From: Undaria pinnatifida
Taxonomy: Eukaryota > Sar > Phaeophyceae > Laminariales > Alariaceae
Direction of reading: 5' to 3'
Length of the DNA: 64,000 nucleotides
Assembly: GCA_012845835.1 (NCBI GenBank)
Contig: JABAKD010000016.1
Span: forward strand, 20,689,196 to 20,753,195
Part shown: piece by piece, positions 1 to 13,800 of the stretch
Numbering within the stretch: the stretch's first letter is position 1
Layout of the letters: each line of letters begins with the position of its first letter
Notes under the pieces: model-generated
Told to the model about the DNA's origin: nothing
Seen by the model: the letters and a program-made list of their open reading frames with translations, nothing else
Database searches by the model: none
Made by a program: the position numbers and the translations under genes

Positions 1-2448
1 CGCGTCGATTTTTGTTGGGTACCTAATCATGAATACAGCGATAGAACAATACGTACAAAAAACCAGAGACCTAAGCAAGCCAGGCAGAGATTTATAGGTA
101 AAAAATACATTCGGGCGACGTTTTCCTGAAACTACTGACGCACGCAACCGTTCTCAAATGAAAAACACAGCCTAGGTCGGTTTTTCTGATTTTTATTATT
201 AGTGGGGTGTTCTGTACTCTGTATGACGAAGAAAACCGAACATCAAGGCAGCAGGTATTCCCGACGAGTTATTATGTGCACGCGCTCCTCCAGTACTGGA
301 GCCAAGCCCCGCAGTGTTCTTGGCCCACAAATAGCGCGGTGGGGGCGGAGGTTATATTGTTGGACGAACAGAGAGAAAACAAACCGAATGTACTAGTTAT
401 CGTAGGAGGCACTTTGTAGGAGTCATCATGGAACAGATCATAATCCAGTACGGATGCCACTGCCATCGAGAAGGAGCTTTTGTCCACGGACAAATGCCCA
501 CGTCGGTTGCGTTGTCTAAACATTTTCCAGCTCTAGCTTAACCACGTCTTAGTTTTAGATTTTGGTCACAGGCTGGTTCAAGTAGAACAACCCAATTTCT
601 CTCCCCCACGAATGCCTCTGGCAATGTCTAGTCAAAGAGTTAATGCTTGGTATCATACTGACCCCCATGACCAGAGGGTTTGTTTTTGAACGGCCTTGAG
701 CTGTCTCTAGGAGCGACACTCGTATCGATCAATGACAGGTGTTCAACTTTTAAAATAATATTCAGGCTTCTCCAAGCGGGGGTGAAAAACAAATTTGCGC
801 CGCATTTTGCACGATCTGATTGGACGTACTCCAAGGCATGTCTGTAGAATTTTTCGCGCAAAAAAATCGAGTACCTGATCTGACTGTGTTCAGCATCAAG
901 CACAATCTAGCGAAAAAGCTGGATCCTACAATAAAACCAAGCCAATTTGAAGGATATAACGCGTATTACTCATTTTTACGCACAAAAGTCCAAATGTCCA
1001 CGTCCGTTTTAGAGAGATAGACACTGAGTTTTTGCACGTGTTCTACATGACCATCCCAAGGTCTGACCTACGTTTATATATATATATATTCGTCGAAATA
1101 TTTAGGCTAAGAAGGTGGTCCACATTTTCCGAAACAAAGTTAAACTGGCGAAAAATCAGGCCAAAAACAAAAACAAATAACAACAGGTGAGGTCCTCGCA
1201 AGGGGGACACAGAAGACGTGTGCAAATTTGACGGTCTGAATCGAAAAAACGGCGTGGACATTCGCCGTGGAATAAATTTGGGGTTTTTAGCGTGAACCAG
1301 CCTGTACAGTGAGCTAGAGCGGAATGATGAAATTTGGTTCAAAGAGTTAATGGGCGCGTTGCTCTTCGTGTGTCTCAAGCGCCGGTTCGGCAGCGTCGGA
1401 GGAGGGGGGAAGTGAAGCGGGGAGAATCGGCCAACTGATTGGCTCCTAAACGCAATGACGTTATATATTGATCGAGTTTCATTACAACGCCGCACGCCAC
1501 ATTTGGCAGTGCGACGTTGATTCGTGTTGATTATTGGTCCACGTTCGATGGAGCAAAGGGTATCTCTTCCTTCCATAAGTGCCATAGGCTAAAGCGTGCA
1601 CTTCTGTTCACAACGCAATACAACAGCAGCAGCAGCAGTAAATCACTTTCGGCGGCGCCTGTTGTGAACGCCCGTTCCATGGCAAAACTCTCGATCCTCG
1701 CCTTCACTCCACCGACAACAGATCCAACTCGGAGCACGGCACAAAAATCACCGATCACCCAGCCCCCAGTAGGTGTCCACTACTTCACGCGAATGTACAC
1801 CCTTACAGCTCACCGTCTCAATCGACTACTACTGCTCCCTGGGCTCAGGCCACAAGCTGACCGCCCTTATACGCGCCTGTCACCCTTCTAGAACTTCAAG
1901 AATGATGTTACACACTATTTACAAGTAGTTTACCAAACTGTTCAAGTAGTTTATTCTCAAAGACGACTGTGAAGTTCTAAAGGAGCTAAGGGAAACACGC
2001 CACCGCCACCGTCTATCCTGTTTGCAATATTCGCTTTCCAAGAGCATGACCGACTTTTTATCCCACGGCCTTGCACACCAAAAAGAAGAAGGCACCCAGC
2101 CCAACCGCTTCCAGTCAAGGATGGATGGACCTCCGCTCGAACGATCGTTTTCTGCACTAACACATACCAGGTATTACTATGCATCTATTCAAGCCTGTTC
2201 ATATGTGTATAGAAGACTGTTGAACTGCATTAACGCTCCCACTCCCACACCAGCCGACACATACGGTTCCAATCCCCCAGCTGCGTCCAGTCCCTCACAC
2301 AGCCTATCCGTGCCCTGGGGCCACACGCCACGCAATGTGCCATCGGCGCACCCCCGATTCCGCGGTGAATATTGGCTTTCTTCAGCCAGTGCTTCCGTAT
2401 GTTATCACCAAGGGTATTACGCTATCCCCGGTAGAAAGCGCTCAGTAT
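1..2448. other. Flanking sequence, no gene recognised
   Basis: I see no convincing gene here on either strand. The open frames are short, lack recognisable domains and have no coherent splice context. The part next to 2449 must hold the 3' UTR of the minus-strand kinase gene. A short (TA) tract lies near 1076-1090 and a short CAG run near 1624-1638. Confidence 0.5.
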
Positions 2449-4839
2449 TTAGTACCAGTACACGTTCTGTTTGGGGGGAACGAATGCACCCGGGTGGTAG
2501 TACCAAGGGGGCCTGCACGCGACGAAACGTGGCTGCTGCGGAGTGGCCGCCCACCCGCCGTATCCGTCACACGGGGCATGAGCGCGCGGAGACGGAGCCG
2601 GGCCACCGTAGGGAGGGCCTTGAGGAACGGCTCCCGCTTGCCAGGAACCGCCCTGTTGCCGCGTGTACGAGTTAATGCCGGGTACGGCTGAAGCCATACC
2701 AGCGGGGGGGCGGTACCCGCCGTATAGCTCCCATCTCACCCCTACACTAGTCGGCGCAACGCTACCGCACCGGGACAAGATGCCCCCGCTCGCCCAGTCG
2801 AGGGCCACCCGCGGGGGTGGCGGCGCCCGATCTTCTGGGGGGAATGGGGACGCGGCCACCCCACCGAAGCCCCCGTGAACATCGGGAAGCGGGGGGAAAA
2901 CCACTCGCTGTTCCTGGACAAACCTCTCCCTGCAAGGGGGTTCACCAGCCCTCTCCCGGACCGGGTCGTACCCTTGGCCTGGTCCGGACGGGGTCGGGCA
3001 GTCCATATTAGTATGCCCGACACAAGCGGCCCCGACTGGCCCGACAGTCCCGACGGCGGATAGAGGCCCCGAGTGCCCCGGACCCATGGCGGTGGCTGCG
3101 TAATACCGCTGATGTACGGCGACGGCGTGCGGAGGTGGGGTGTAGCAGTATCTGAGGGTTTGCCTCTCGCTGGTCTCCGGTACTGCTGCGGGCTCCGGTA
3201 ACCCACACCGCGGCTGAAGGCCATACTCCCACCCCTCACCCGTTGCTGCCAAGCTTGACTGCGGGTAGCACACTGTGACATCTGGCAGTGCTTGGGGCGG
3301 CAAGCAGGGACTTTGTGTTCCGGCGTTTCTGGGCGCGTATACGCTCGGCGCGTGGCTCTGGTCGCAACCTACAGCAGGAGCTGGCCAGTAAATGGCGCCC
3401 CCCATAGCTACTCCCGCTTCGTATGGGATGTGGGGTGGCACCTCCCAGCAATCGGGCTGCTGGAACGTCTGCGGGTACCCCCATGGCTGTGTGGATCCCA
3501 TACCGTAGGCCGCTTGCTGCGGTTGGGGGGCGGGCGGGACCTCCCTCCAGTTTTCTCTTGTCGGTGCAACGTGGCAGACACCACCGACGTCGCCAGCCGT
3601 CCCACCAATCCCTTGCGGAAGAGCGACAGGGCCCCCGGTGGGTACCGCTTGTCGCTGCCACTGGGCCCCCTTTCTTCTGTTCCTGATATTAGCCGAGGCA
3701 CGTTGCGGAGGTCTCCACGTTTTTCTACGGGATCCCTGCCGAACAGTGCCCCTCCCGTCAACAGGGACGGGCACGTTTGCACCAGCCCTGTGAGAAGCAG
3801 GTGTCATCCCCTGGGAGGCCTGTGCCGGCGCACCGGCATCGACTTGACCGATCCTGCCGTTTCCACCGCGGCCACCTTCACGGACCTCGCCCGCCCGAGA
3901 CGCTAAAGCTCCGTCCGTCTCTCCGGGGGCAGAAATAGCGTTCTGGACGCTAGACGGACTACCCCATTTGATGTCGACCATATCCGGCATCGATCCTTGG
4001 CACCCGACGTCTCCCGTCGAAACGCCTTCTTCTACCGACACACAAGCAGTGGTGTCAGTTACCGCTGTCGTTGCGGATGTGTCTTTCGAATCAGAAGAAA
4101 AAGTGGTGTTACCATCACCACCACCACCACCACCACCACCACCAACACCGTCCCCGCCGCCACCGACTCCACCTCTACCACTGTTCGTTGAGCATGCAGA
4201 AGAAGCAGCGGCACCATTCGCAGCCGCAGCAGTAGCAGTAGCAACAGTAGCCGCAGGACCAGCAGCAGTAGTAGCAAAAGCAGTAGCAGCAGGATGAGCG
4301 CAAGCAGTAGCAGCAGGAATACGATCAGCAGCGGGCGAAACAGGTGCACCATCAGTAAGTGAAGCAGAAGCAGCAGCCGCCGCATCGGCAGGCGAATCAG
4401 AAGCAGCAGTGGCCGTATCAGCAGGTGAAGCATCGGCAAAAGGAACAGCTCCGTCGTCGACGACCACTTCAGGCACGCAAACGGTATTTCCCGCAACCGT
4501 TCCCTCCTCCGACTGGCGAAGTTCTACGCTTCCATTCCCTTCCCCGCCTGTAGCCCACCCGCCACCGTCACTGTCACCACCGATACCCTCCCCGGAAACC
4601 GCCACCAAAGGGGGCCCAGCTGAAAAGGCACCTCGGGATCCAACTTGCGATCGTAACAGAGGCTCGGACTGCTGTGGAGCGTCAGCTTTATGCTCTATCG
4701 CCGGCGACGCGGCACCCACGGACAATGGCTCATTCCCTAGAAGTTGCTTGCTGACTCGTGTTGCTAGTTCCCCCAAGGTCTTCATGGGGGGGCGCAGTTT
4801 AGGATCTGGAGAGGTCGCTAGGTCTACCACCGCCAGCAC
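2449..4839 (-). CDS. Kinase gene, terminal exon: end of kinase domain plus disordered tail
   Basis: This exon opens after an AG acceptor (rc of CT at 4840-4841) with VLAVVDLATSPDPKLRPPMK, the last kinase helices with the conserved Arg. It then runs 796 codons to a stop. Successive composition blocks are: an acidic/Ser region; an Ala-Thr-Ser block from GCA/ACA-like triplets (about 4200-4440); a Gly run written by a CAC/ACC triplet tract on the plus strand (4119-4145); and a Pro/Gly/Tyr/Trp/Gln-rich half ending in VYWY. No globular domain is visible in the tail, which may be a disordered scaffold. The long plus-strand open frames here are shadows. Confidence 0.85.
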   Translation of the reverse strand: MLAVVDLATSPDPKLRPPMKTLGELATRVSKQLLGNEPLSVGAASPAIEHKADAPQQSEPLLRSQVGSRGAFSAGPPLVAVSGEGIGGDSDGGGWATGGEGNGSVELRQSEEGTVAGNTVCVPEVVVDDGAVPFADASPADTATAASDSPADAAAAASASLTDGAPVSPAADRIPAATACAHPAATAFATTAAGPAATVATATAAAANGAAASSACSTNSGRGGVGGGGDGVGGGGGGGGGDGNTTFSSDSKDTSATTAVTDTTACVSVEEGVSTGDVGCQGSMPDMVDIKWGSPSSVQNAISAPGETDGALASRAGEVREGGRGGNGRIGQVDAGAPAQASQGMTPASHRAGANVPVPVDGRGTVRQGSRRKTWRPPQRASANIRNRRKGAQWQRQAVPTGGPVALPQGIGGTAGDVGGVCHVAPTRENWREVPPAPQPQQAAYGMGSTQPWGYPQTFQQPDCWEVPPHIPYEAGVAMGGAIYWPAPAVGCDQSHAPSVYAPRNAGTQSPCLPPQALPDVTVCYPQSSLAATGEGWEYGLQPRCGLPEPAAVPETSERQTLRYCYTPPPHAVAVHQRYYAATAMGPGHSGPLSAVGTVGPVGAACVGHTNMDCPTPSGPGQGYDPVRERAGEPPCRERFVQEQRVVFPPLPDVHGGFGGVAASPFPPEDRAPPPPRVALDWASGGILSRCGSVAPTSVGVRWELYGGYRPPAGMASAVPGINSYTRQQGGSWQAGAVPQGPPYGGPAPSPRAHAPCDGYGGWAATPQQPRFVACRPPWYYHPGAFVPPKQNVYWY

Positions 4840-7800
4840 CTATAAGCATATTGTACGCGGCGCGGCAGGGACAGAGAAAGCAGGGGCAAGGATTTGGAGA
4901 GTGGAGAACAATCGGGAGATAGAGAGGGTACTGGGGCGAGAAAATGGGTCTATTATTCGTACGCGAAGGTCCACCGCGGTACTTATCGAAAATAGAAGTT
5001 CACAGGGTGTCAGCTACCGGTGCAGGTCCCGTCTTCTTGCATCATTGCGGATTCCATTGTGCAACATCGCTGAAAAGCACCGACGAAATATTGGGTTTGC
5101 GCAGCATCGCTCTAACGGTGCCAGGTTTCAGTTCAACCCTGGATAGTTGGGGATTAGAAAACGCCGTCGTACCTCGTTTTTCATATAGCCTAGTTCGTCG
5201 CACAGGTGCGCCGGATCGAAGAGCTTGCGGCGCTGGGCGGATGTACACATGTTCCGTAGCGTCCACTTTTCCTGCACACGCGTCGGTCCAGTCGGCCACC
5301 CCCAATCAGAAACGATCTGCTACTACCTACGACAGCGAGTTTTCTACTCCCTGCGTTAGCTCGTCCACGCATATATCCATCATGCTAGAAAAAAAGTGGG
5401 CATAATTGTACTTTTCGAGCAATACCAAGAGAATAACACAAAGTGGGCAATGCTCACACAACTCTCAGAATAATCGTGAGCATGCCAAGCCTATACGAGC
5501 CAAAGGTGATTATTCCGGATTCATTATGCGCATATGTATGACGCAGTGAGGACTGATTCTAGGATGCAGCCCCCGAAAAAACCAGCGATTTTATTCAACT
5601 AATGCACCATGGCTGTTCGTCACATCCACGGCTCCCCAGCACTTTGGCACGCGTTTTATGGGTAACACATAGCTTGTCTGCTACTCTCGACGGAAACACC
5701 CCGCTAAAACACGGTGGTCGCGCTTTTCAATTACACACATGCCAAGGGAAGAGAGTCTGACTTTCGCGGCTTCTGAACCCGCAACACCTCGCGAGCTACC
5801 AGACGACATCTACGGCGTGCTAACCAGCCAGCGGGACGGCGGCTGGAAAGGACACCAAGGGGCTGGCGGGGGGAGTCGGAATGCGAGTTGGTGTAGCGGG
5901 TGGTGTAACAACACGGTCAGGGACTCACCAAATATTTCCTCTGGTACACAGGCTCCAGGTCCTTCCACTCCTCGTACCAGCCCTCCGGTTCTACCGCCTT
6001 CAGGGCAAAGCATGAGATCGCACGGTTAAGCGCAGGCCGGGTGTGAGATGTCCCCGCAAACCGTTCCCGTGGAAATTAAGAAATCAAGAACGAAACGCGA
6101 CATTACAAACTGGAGTTTGTCCAGTACACATTATCATGTAGCGTTTGGTAAGACGTGACGCGAATCGTGCTACCAAAGGGGTAGCGATATTTGGCCCCGA
6201 ACACTTGTCAGTGACGTGGTTCCTCTACCCAATATCGTTAGAATATTGCATGTCTTTATCAATAGTGTTGGCTGTCTACCTTGGCCATGGGATTATTCAT
6301 GGGGTATCATTTGCGATAACTGACACCTCACACCATACATGTATCGCCGCCTTGCTCGGCGTACGAGGAGGAATACCGATAAGAGCATCCCCGGCAGATA
6401 AATACAGTACACGACAGGGGTTATCGACTCTACTGGAAACTTCCCTTACGAAACAGGATAGACGGGTAAAATCAAAACTAAGAGGATACGAGGTTGACAG
6501 TGGCCCCTTGGCAAGCTGGTTTGCTCGCGGCACGAGGATGACCTCAACACTTGGGGGTAACTTGGTCGTAATCTCTTAGACGTGGAGAGGGCCAACGGAA
6601 AGGTGGCGTATAGAATTATTTCTACCAGGCCAAGTATTCATCTGAACGATACTGCTGGTTACTATTTCTCGTGTTTATATGTTGCCATCCGGCAACGTGC
6701 AGCAGGAGCGTCAATGCCGATCGATCGTGCATACTGATACTCCCAGAAGGTAGAAGATACTGCTGGAAACTCCGGCAAAATGTTGGCGCAATGTTCAGTT
6801 GTGAAGCTGCAAGGGAAGCAAAAACAAACTGTTTCAATGGAATACTGCTGTCGCTGCTATATGGCCGTCGCATTCGTCTATGAACATGCTCTGTTATTCG
6901 CACAGCGCGAGAGTGTTTCGCGCTACACGAAACTAACCGTCCAGGCCATGACTGCTACTCGTCACCTCGCACGGCCGACATCCTCAACAGTTCCCACCGT
7001 GGGGTAGTCACACATCACGACAACACTAGGTACAGAATACGGCTGCTGCACACAACAGAAGACCAAAATGTAAAATGTAAATGTGGTTACATCAAATGTT
7101 ATGGCGGCACCCATTTGTTCTTCTCCGTGGCCGCGTTTTCCCCAAGCTTTCCCCCCACGCTTACGCCAGATATCGTTCTTAACCCCCCTGCTCCCACGTA
7201 TGCGAGGAGATAGCTACTGGCTACACACGGCGAACCCGGGAGGGAGAAGGATAAGCAAGGCTTTTGTTTGTGTAACGTATGGGAAGAAAGCAATGGGCGC
7301 CTGGAGGTATCTCTAGTAGGAATAGGAACGGTGCTCCGTCCCGAGTAGGACGCGTAGTTCATTGCCAAACAACTAACGCGGATAACATACGAGTACGTCC
7401 CTTCCATTTTGTCGACCCGGCGTGTATACGTCGACATAACAGCACTCACTTTGTTAAAAAACATGTTGCGGCTCTTGTAGGGGGGCTTGGATGCTATTTG
7501 CAGAACGATCAGCGCCATCGCAAAAACGTCCTGCTCTGGACGGCACGGTAGATGTTTCTCCAACAAGGCCTCTGGTGGCATACTGCCCAAGGTCCCGTGT
7601 CCCTTGCAGAGGTCTCCGAAAGCTGCCACATTGATTGAGAAGCAAAACATGGGAATTGTTTGGCAGAGAGTCATAGAAGAGACGCTACTGCTGTGCGGAA
7701 GGATGTTCGGCTTCTATCGGAACGACATCTACGCTACGTTGTCGGAGGGAGAATATTGCAAAAATGAAAATAATCAGTCGCCGTGAAACACGCGGCCACG

Positions 7801-10800
7801 CACAGGGGTGTCACACGTACGGCATTCGCCGGCGGCGGCGGTAACCAGGATAGCGACAGCAGTAATGGTGATGATAAGATACACATAAAGGTTTTATGTA
7901 ATACATGAACCAACATAACGGGCGCCTAAATGTTGGCGGTGTGTCTATTAGGAGTAGGAATGATGCTCCGTCTCCAAAGGGATGCGTGATCAACGGTTAA
8001 ATAACGAAGGCAAGCAACAAATGAGTACGCCCTCTCCCCCCCCGCCCCACCGCACGCTACGCTTTCGCTCCACGATAAAAACATATTTTTCGCTCACCCA
8101 ACGCAAGGCCAAAGTCGATCAGCTTGCCCGTGGTGCGGCAAGTCCCAGAGTTGTCTGGAAACAGGAGTATATTGGCAGGCTTAAGGTCATTGTGACCAAT
8201 ACCGTGCTGGTGGAGATGGTCGACGCCTGCGATAGCTCCGGCCACGACGCTGCGAACCAGCAAGGACGCAGAGAATTGCACAGGAGGAAAAGCGGGAGGT
8301 AAGTTTTCCCTCCAGTGCAGTTTGCTGGTATAAACCAGGTATGCATTAACAGCAACCCTGATCTAAAAATATAACTTTCCGGCAATAATGTATTTTCAGC
8401 CTTCGGCATTATCCACCGGTGATAACCGGTAACCCGGGGATCACATTCTTGGTGTAGTCCTGGATTTGGAAGTCTCAAATTGGCCTTCACGAAGAAATAA
8501 TTTCCATTGAATATGCAGACGTTCTTAACCCGGGGATAGGGGACATTAAATACCAACCTGACGCTTTATCTTACCCGCCCGGCAGATTCACAACCGGTGA
8601 TAACCGGTACCTGGGTTACTCCCATCCCTGCAAAAAAAGGGAGGCGCAGGTTCCCCTCAGATTGTTATCATTGAGCCTGCCACCCGTCAATGAATGTGCA
8701 GCATGATCTTCAACGCCGATTACTCACGAATTTTCCCAGAAAGTATAAGAACGCCGAGGGAAATCCATGCTCTAAAAATAATGTTTGCTGAATGAGTGTG
8801 GAGTGAGCCATGCTGCGTACAGCAAGGGTGCACCTACTTTTTGCTGGGGCTCCTCACCCGAACTCCTACAGTACTCTTACAGTACAGTAGCTTGAACTCT
8901 GACCACGATAACATGGGAAGGTGATGAACTTTGCCATACATAGACTACAGCAGGCACGCAACCAAAAAGTATGTACAGCTCTAACGCTGTTGAGTGCCAC
9001 GTAGTTCTTAGGGTGAGGAGGGCTGCGTCAGTGGGAAGAAAAAAAGTGATAGCGTTACATTACGAGCGCGCGTCGGAATGAGCGTGGAGCCATGGTACGG
9101 TAGAGGCGGTGCACTTGTTTTCTCACGTACGGGTAGATTAGTCTCTCCTCCGCCAAGGACCGATCCAATGCACTTGGAATCCTGCTTGTGGTTTACTAAT
9201 CTCAAAAGAACCTCGGCTATTGGGCGAGGTGTAATACTCTTCATGGTAGGAGCTGATGGTTTCCGGGTATATCGCCCATAACGTAGATGGCGTGCTGATT
9301 TCCGACCATGATGGCTGCTTTACGACGACGTGACCGATAGTTACTATTGCCTACTGTGTACGAGTTCAGCAGCGCAGCAGCGGCACTGGTCTAGGCAACA
9401 AACAGCACACGGCCTCACCCAAAGGCCTCGCCCAAGCTCCCATCCTCCCCATCCAATGCGAGATGATCTAGGTCACCATTTCCCATCTCGAGCAGGAGCA
9501 TCAAGTTAGAGCTGGAACGGTCGTCCATTGCTTTGGCTTGTGCGATATTCATATGCGGGGGAACTCTGCCGCAGAGTCGGGGTGAACATTGACGCACAAG
9601 ACGCAGAGGGGGCGGGGGCGGGGGGGGAGATGGGTATTCATAATCAAGTATGGTCGTGCGAGTCTCAACAGGGGGGGGCGGGGGCGTACTAATTTGTTGC
9701 TTCCAGTAGTCATTTCGCCATTGACCACGCATGCATCCCTTTGGAGACGGAGCACCGTATACTCCTAATAGAGACACCTCCTACATTTGGGCGTTCATTA
9801 CGTTTCCGCCATAAACATGAAAATGTTGTGATAGTCTGATCTCATTCCTGTTGGGCCGTCAAATAGGGGGGGACGGGGGGAGTATGTCACGTGCAAGAGC
9901 GCATTTCTATCGGGTGATAAACTGCCGTGCAGGGGAGCTGCACCAACTTTTCAAGCTGAACATTCTAAGGGGGCGGGGGGGCACCGCGCGTGGGGTGGGG
10001 GGATAGGACGCCACCTTGCAATAGCGCCTCAACACGGGAGCGGGGACGGAGTTAAGGGAGAGGTGGTTGGCTGTCCCCTTGCCCCAACGCTCTAAAAACA
10101 AGGGAGCGTGAAGGGTGTCATGATACAGGCGGGCCGAGCGGTGCTCGTACTGCTGTGCGTCCTTTCCTTTCCTACGTTAGAGGGTACTGGCGATACAGAA
10201 CCGTATTTTCCCACGACCGATCGACCGACCGACCGGCCGGCCGACCCCTGCTAATCGCCCAAAAATATGGAATATTGCACCAGGTATGTATCTGCATTTT
10301 CCGCGCAACTTTCCCACAGCTTGGGGTGTAATGACGACGAAGCCCTTGTGCTCTCATCAAAATGAAAACAGAAATGCTTCTTGTGACATAAACATCAGTC
10401 ATCGGAGGGAGCTGTCAACCAACGGCAGACGTGTTATACCATATAGGACGGAGTGCCTACGATATGTACCTGGCAGGTGTACTACAGTCGTGCATGCACC
10501 ATGCCAATGTGCACCATGCTAATGCTGTATTGTGGGATGACATACACACCCCTCACCGGTTGTGCACCGACATTTCGGCCTTGAGACCGTCACTTTGAAT
10601 CTTTAGGCCGAACGAATCTGCCGGGTCGTCGTCCTCGTCCTGTGGCAGAAGAGGTGGTTACCGCAAGCGGCGAGGAAAAACAGGTAGAGGGGAGCACGGG
10701 ACGCAGTTGGCGGGGGGGGCAGTGGGAGGGGGGGCGTACTCGTTTGTTGCTTGTCTTAATCATTAGACCATCGACCACGCATTCCTTACGAGACGGAGCA

Positions 10801-13800
10801 ACGCTCCTAGTCCTAATAGAGACACCTCCAACATTTGGGAGCCCATTACGCTTCTTCCGTATATTGCATAGGAATTGTTTGTTTATCCTACCCCCGTCGT
10901 GGGGCAGTAAGGGAGTGGATGATTGAAGAAGCATGATCGCACGCCAAAAGACAGAGGCGCAGGGGAGATACTGGTTCGCGGGACCGCTGATGAGCAATAG
11001 TGGTGATACGGCAGTGCTGGCACACGCCACAGTTGGGGCGCACCGTTGTTTTTCGAGGATCATAACCTGAGGAGCTTAACAACCTCACACAAAAACTGGC
11101 TTGGGAGAAAAACGAAAGTGCAACGTGACTAACAATCTCATGGCCTAGCTATGCAACGAATAGTATTGTGTGGGTACAGGAGGGAGGTATTATAGCGGCC
11201 GTGCATAGGTTTAGGGTTACTGTTTCGTGTGTTTGCCTCGGTGTACTTCTACCTTCTGGGAATATTTATCAGTTAACAGTGATGGACGTTGAAACTCTCA
11301 TGCTGCACGTAGTCGGATGGCAAAAATAACAGTAAGGTTGTTCGCAGAACGAAAAACCAAAACTTCATTGGTTAGGTCTATAGTCGAGCAGCCCCACCGA
11401 TCGAAGAGTATGTTGGGCCAACAACTGACGCATGTACGGTGGGGGTGCTTTTTTCCCCGGAGTTTCCTCGCTTGACAATCTCTGTAGTTTACCCAATCAC
11501 TAACAGGTGTGAAAACATGAAACTAGACCTAGGTATAGGTATATACCATTTTTTATTTTTTTAAACACTGAGATTCCGACGATACGGTCAAGGAGGCCCT
11601 TAGTTCAGAAAAAAGAATGCCGAGAAAGGCCTACCCCTATGATATCGTAGCCGGCATCAACTGCCATCTCTACCGCAGCACGCGTTCGCTGTTGAAACCC
11701 TATCAAATCAGTGGCAAGATCACTTTCCCCCCGCAGTTACAGCAGTACGACACGGGAGCACAGCACAACAGTAGCCTCACAGCTCGCAGCACATCACCAC
11801 GAGATACAAAAAAACACGGCTCACCATCCGTAGCGTCTTTAGGGCGAACTTCTTGCCGCCGAGAGTGGGCACCGACACCTCGTACACGCAACCAAACCCC
11901 CCCTCCCCCAGCATTTTGCCTTGAGTGTACCACCTCTTTTCCGCGGACAGAACTTGCTTAGCAAGAAACAAGTTCTTGATCCTGTTCTTGCAGTCCGACC
12001 TGCTCACGAGCTCGACGAAAGCATTGCGGAAATACCCCAACTCCGACTTGGCGATCTCTTCCAGGATACTGTTGGCGGGGGGGGTGTGATTAGCCACTTG
12101 AGCGAGCTGCATCGACGAAGCCCGTGTTTGCGTGCGTGCATACGTGCGTGCGTAAGGGAAAGCGGGGCATGTTGGTTATATAGCAGTGACTATGACAGTT
12201 GGATAGATCGTCCGCGTGTGAGCATGGTGTGCGCGAAGGTTGCTCATCTCCTAGATACTATAGTCCGTGGCGAGGGGAAGGTCCCCGGAGGTCTATGCCG
12301 GCGGAGCCGCCGGGATTCAACGAACTCGACAGTATGTGTGTTGATGGATACAGCGTATATAGTCTAGTCACCGTTAGTGTGTGGTCTAGCAGAGAGTGGT
12401 ATATAGCCAATATAGCATGCTTAAAAAGTGAGAAAGTTGAACAAGGCGAGGCGAGGCGAGGCGGCGACGCGTTTGCGCGTCAGCGTCGAAAAAAATACGC
12501 ACTTCGAGAAACAGAGATCCTGTCAGTCCGTCGTGAGTTAACTGCTGCATGGTTGAGATGCACGCACCACATGCACGGCAAGCTCAGGTCGTCTGCTGGT
12601 TGTCTTCATGCCATCGTGGCATGGCGGTAGCATGACATAACAGCATACCTACTGGACGGAATATTTCCATTCGCCGGCGAGAAAATAGCGCCAATTCTTC
12701 TTCGGTTCGCTTCACCAGGCCGCGTCATAATTCGTTTTTTTTGTTTTGACTCGATAAAACCTTCGCTGTACATCGTGCACGCACAATCTTTTAGACACTC
12801 CCGCCCTTGTAGCAAGCGGGGTTTGTCGGCTATCTCAATCACATAGCGGAAGACGGATTTTTTTCAGAATTTTTCACGGGTCAGGAGGCCTTCAAATCTC
12901 GCGGGGCGAGTCCGGAGGTGTTCGAAATCTAACGGGTCTTATCGGGTCGGGTCAGGAGCTCTTCATATGTCACGGGTACCCTAACCCGATCCGACCCGGC
13001 CCGATCCGACCGGACCAGACTCGTGAAAAGCCCTGATTGTTTCGGCGCATTTACCGTTTTCTTATTCTCTTTCATTGACAGTTAATTTGCTGTCTTGAGC
13101 GGGACCGGTGCAGCGCCGACAACGTTTTTGCTCCATGGAGTTTTCTTTATCAGGGCCGTTCACGGGTCATGACTCGATCCACGGGCCGAACCATCAACTT
13201 TTCAATTTCTGGGGTCGAGTTCGGTCGGGTCAGGAGGTATGCGAAATGGATCGGATCGGGTCGGGTCGGGTCGGGTCGGGTCGGGTCGGGTCGGGTCGGG
13301 TCGGGTCGGGTCGGGTCGAGTCAAAAGGTTTTCGAAATCTCACGGGTCGAGTCGGGTGGGGTCAAGTGAATTGTAGGAGCACACTGCGGTATACAGCCTA
13401 CGGCAAGGAGACATATGCACGAAAACCGCACCCCAACCGGCGAGGAAACCGCCAGAACAACAGCAAGCCCTACATACAGCATCACGTACTGATATTCGAT
13501 ATTTACCACATCCCCACGATCTCGTATGTACCACGACGTAGTGTAATTTGTGATGTCCGCGCCGCTCTCACCTGCTCTTTTTCTACCTTGACTGAAATCT
13601 TGGCCAGCTCCTGTTTGGCCTCGTTCCTTGCAGCGCGAATAATGTCTCGACGTGCCTGGATTGTTTCCGCCACAGAGGAAGTCGTTCGCGCCAAACCCGC
13701 GAGGAGGCCGGTGGGGGTGGGGAAGTGAAGTAAAGGTACAGCCACGGCCAGTCGGCTGTCTCTTGCGGTGTCCGCGAGGGATTTTCATCAATGCTTCCTG

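Noticed and set aside
1043-1585. 180-codon minus-strand frame
   Set aside because: Basic, Ser/Arg-rich, no recognisable motif and no exon partners.
2022-2691. Plus-strand frames of 217 and 118 codons
   Set aside because: They overlap the antisense of the kinase tail exon and its 3' side; GC-rich shadows.
6145-6579. 144-codon plus-strand frame
   Set aside because: It falls in a kinase intron on the opposite strand, with no domain or splice support.
13256-13318. Telomere-like array
   Set aside because: The unit is TCGGG, not TTAGGG or a known variant, and it lies inside a MITE copy in an intron.
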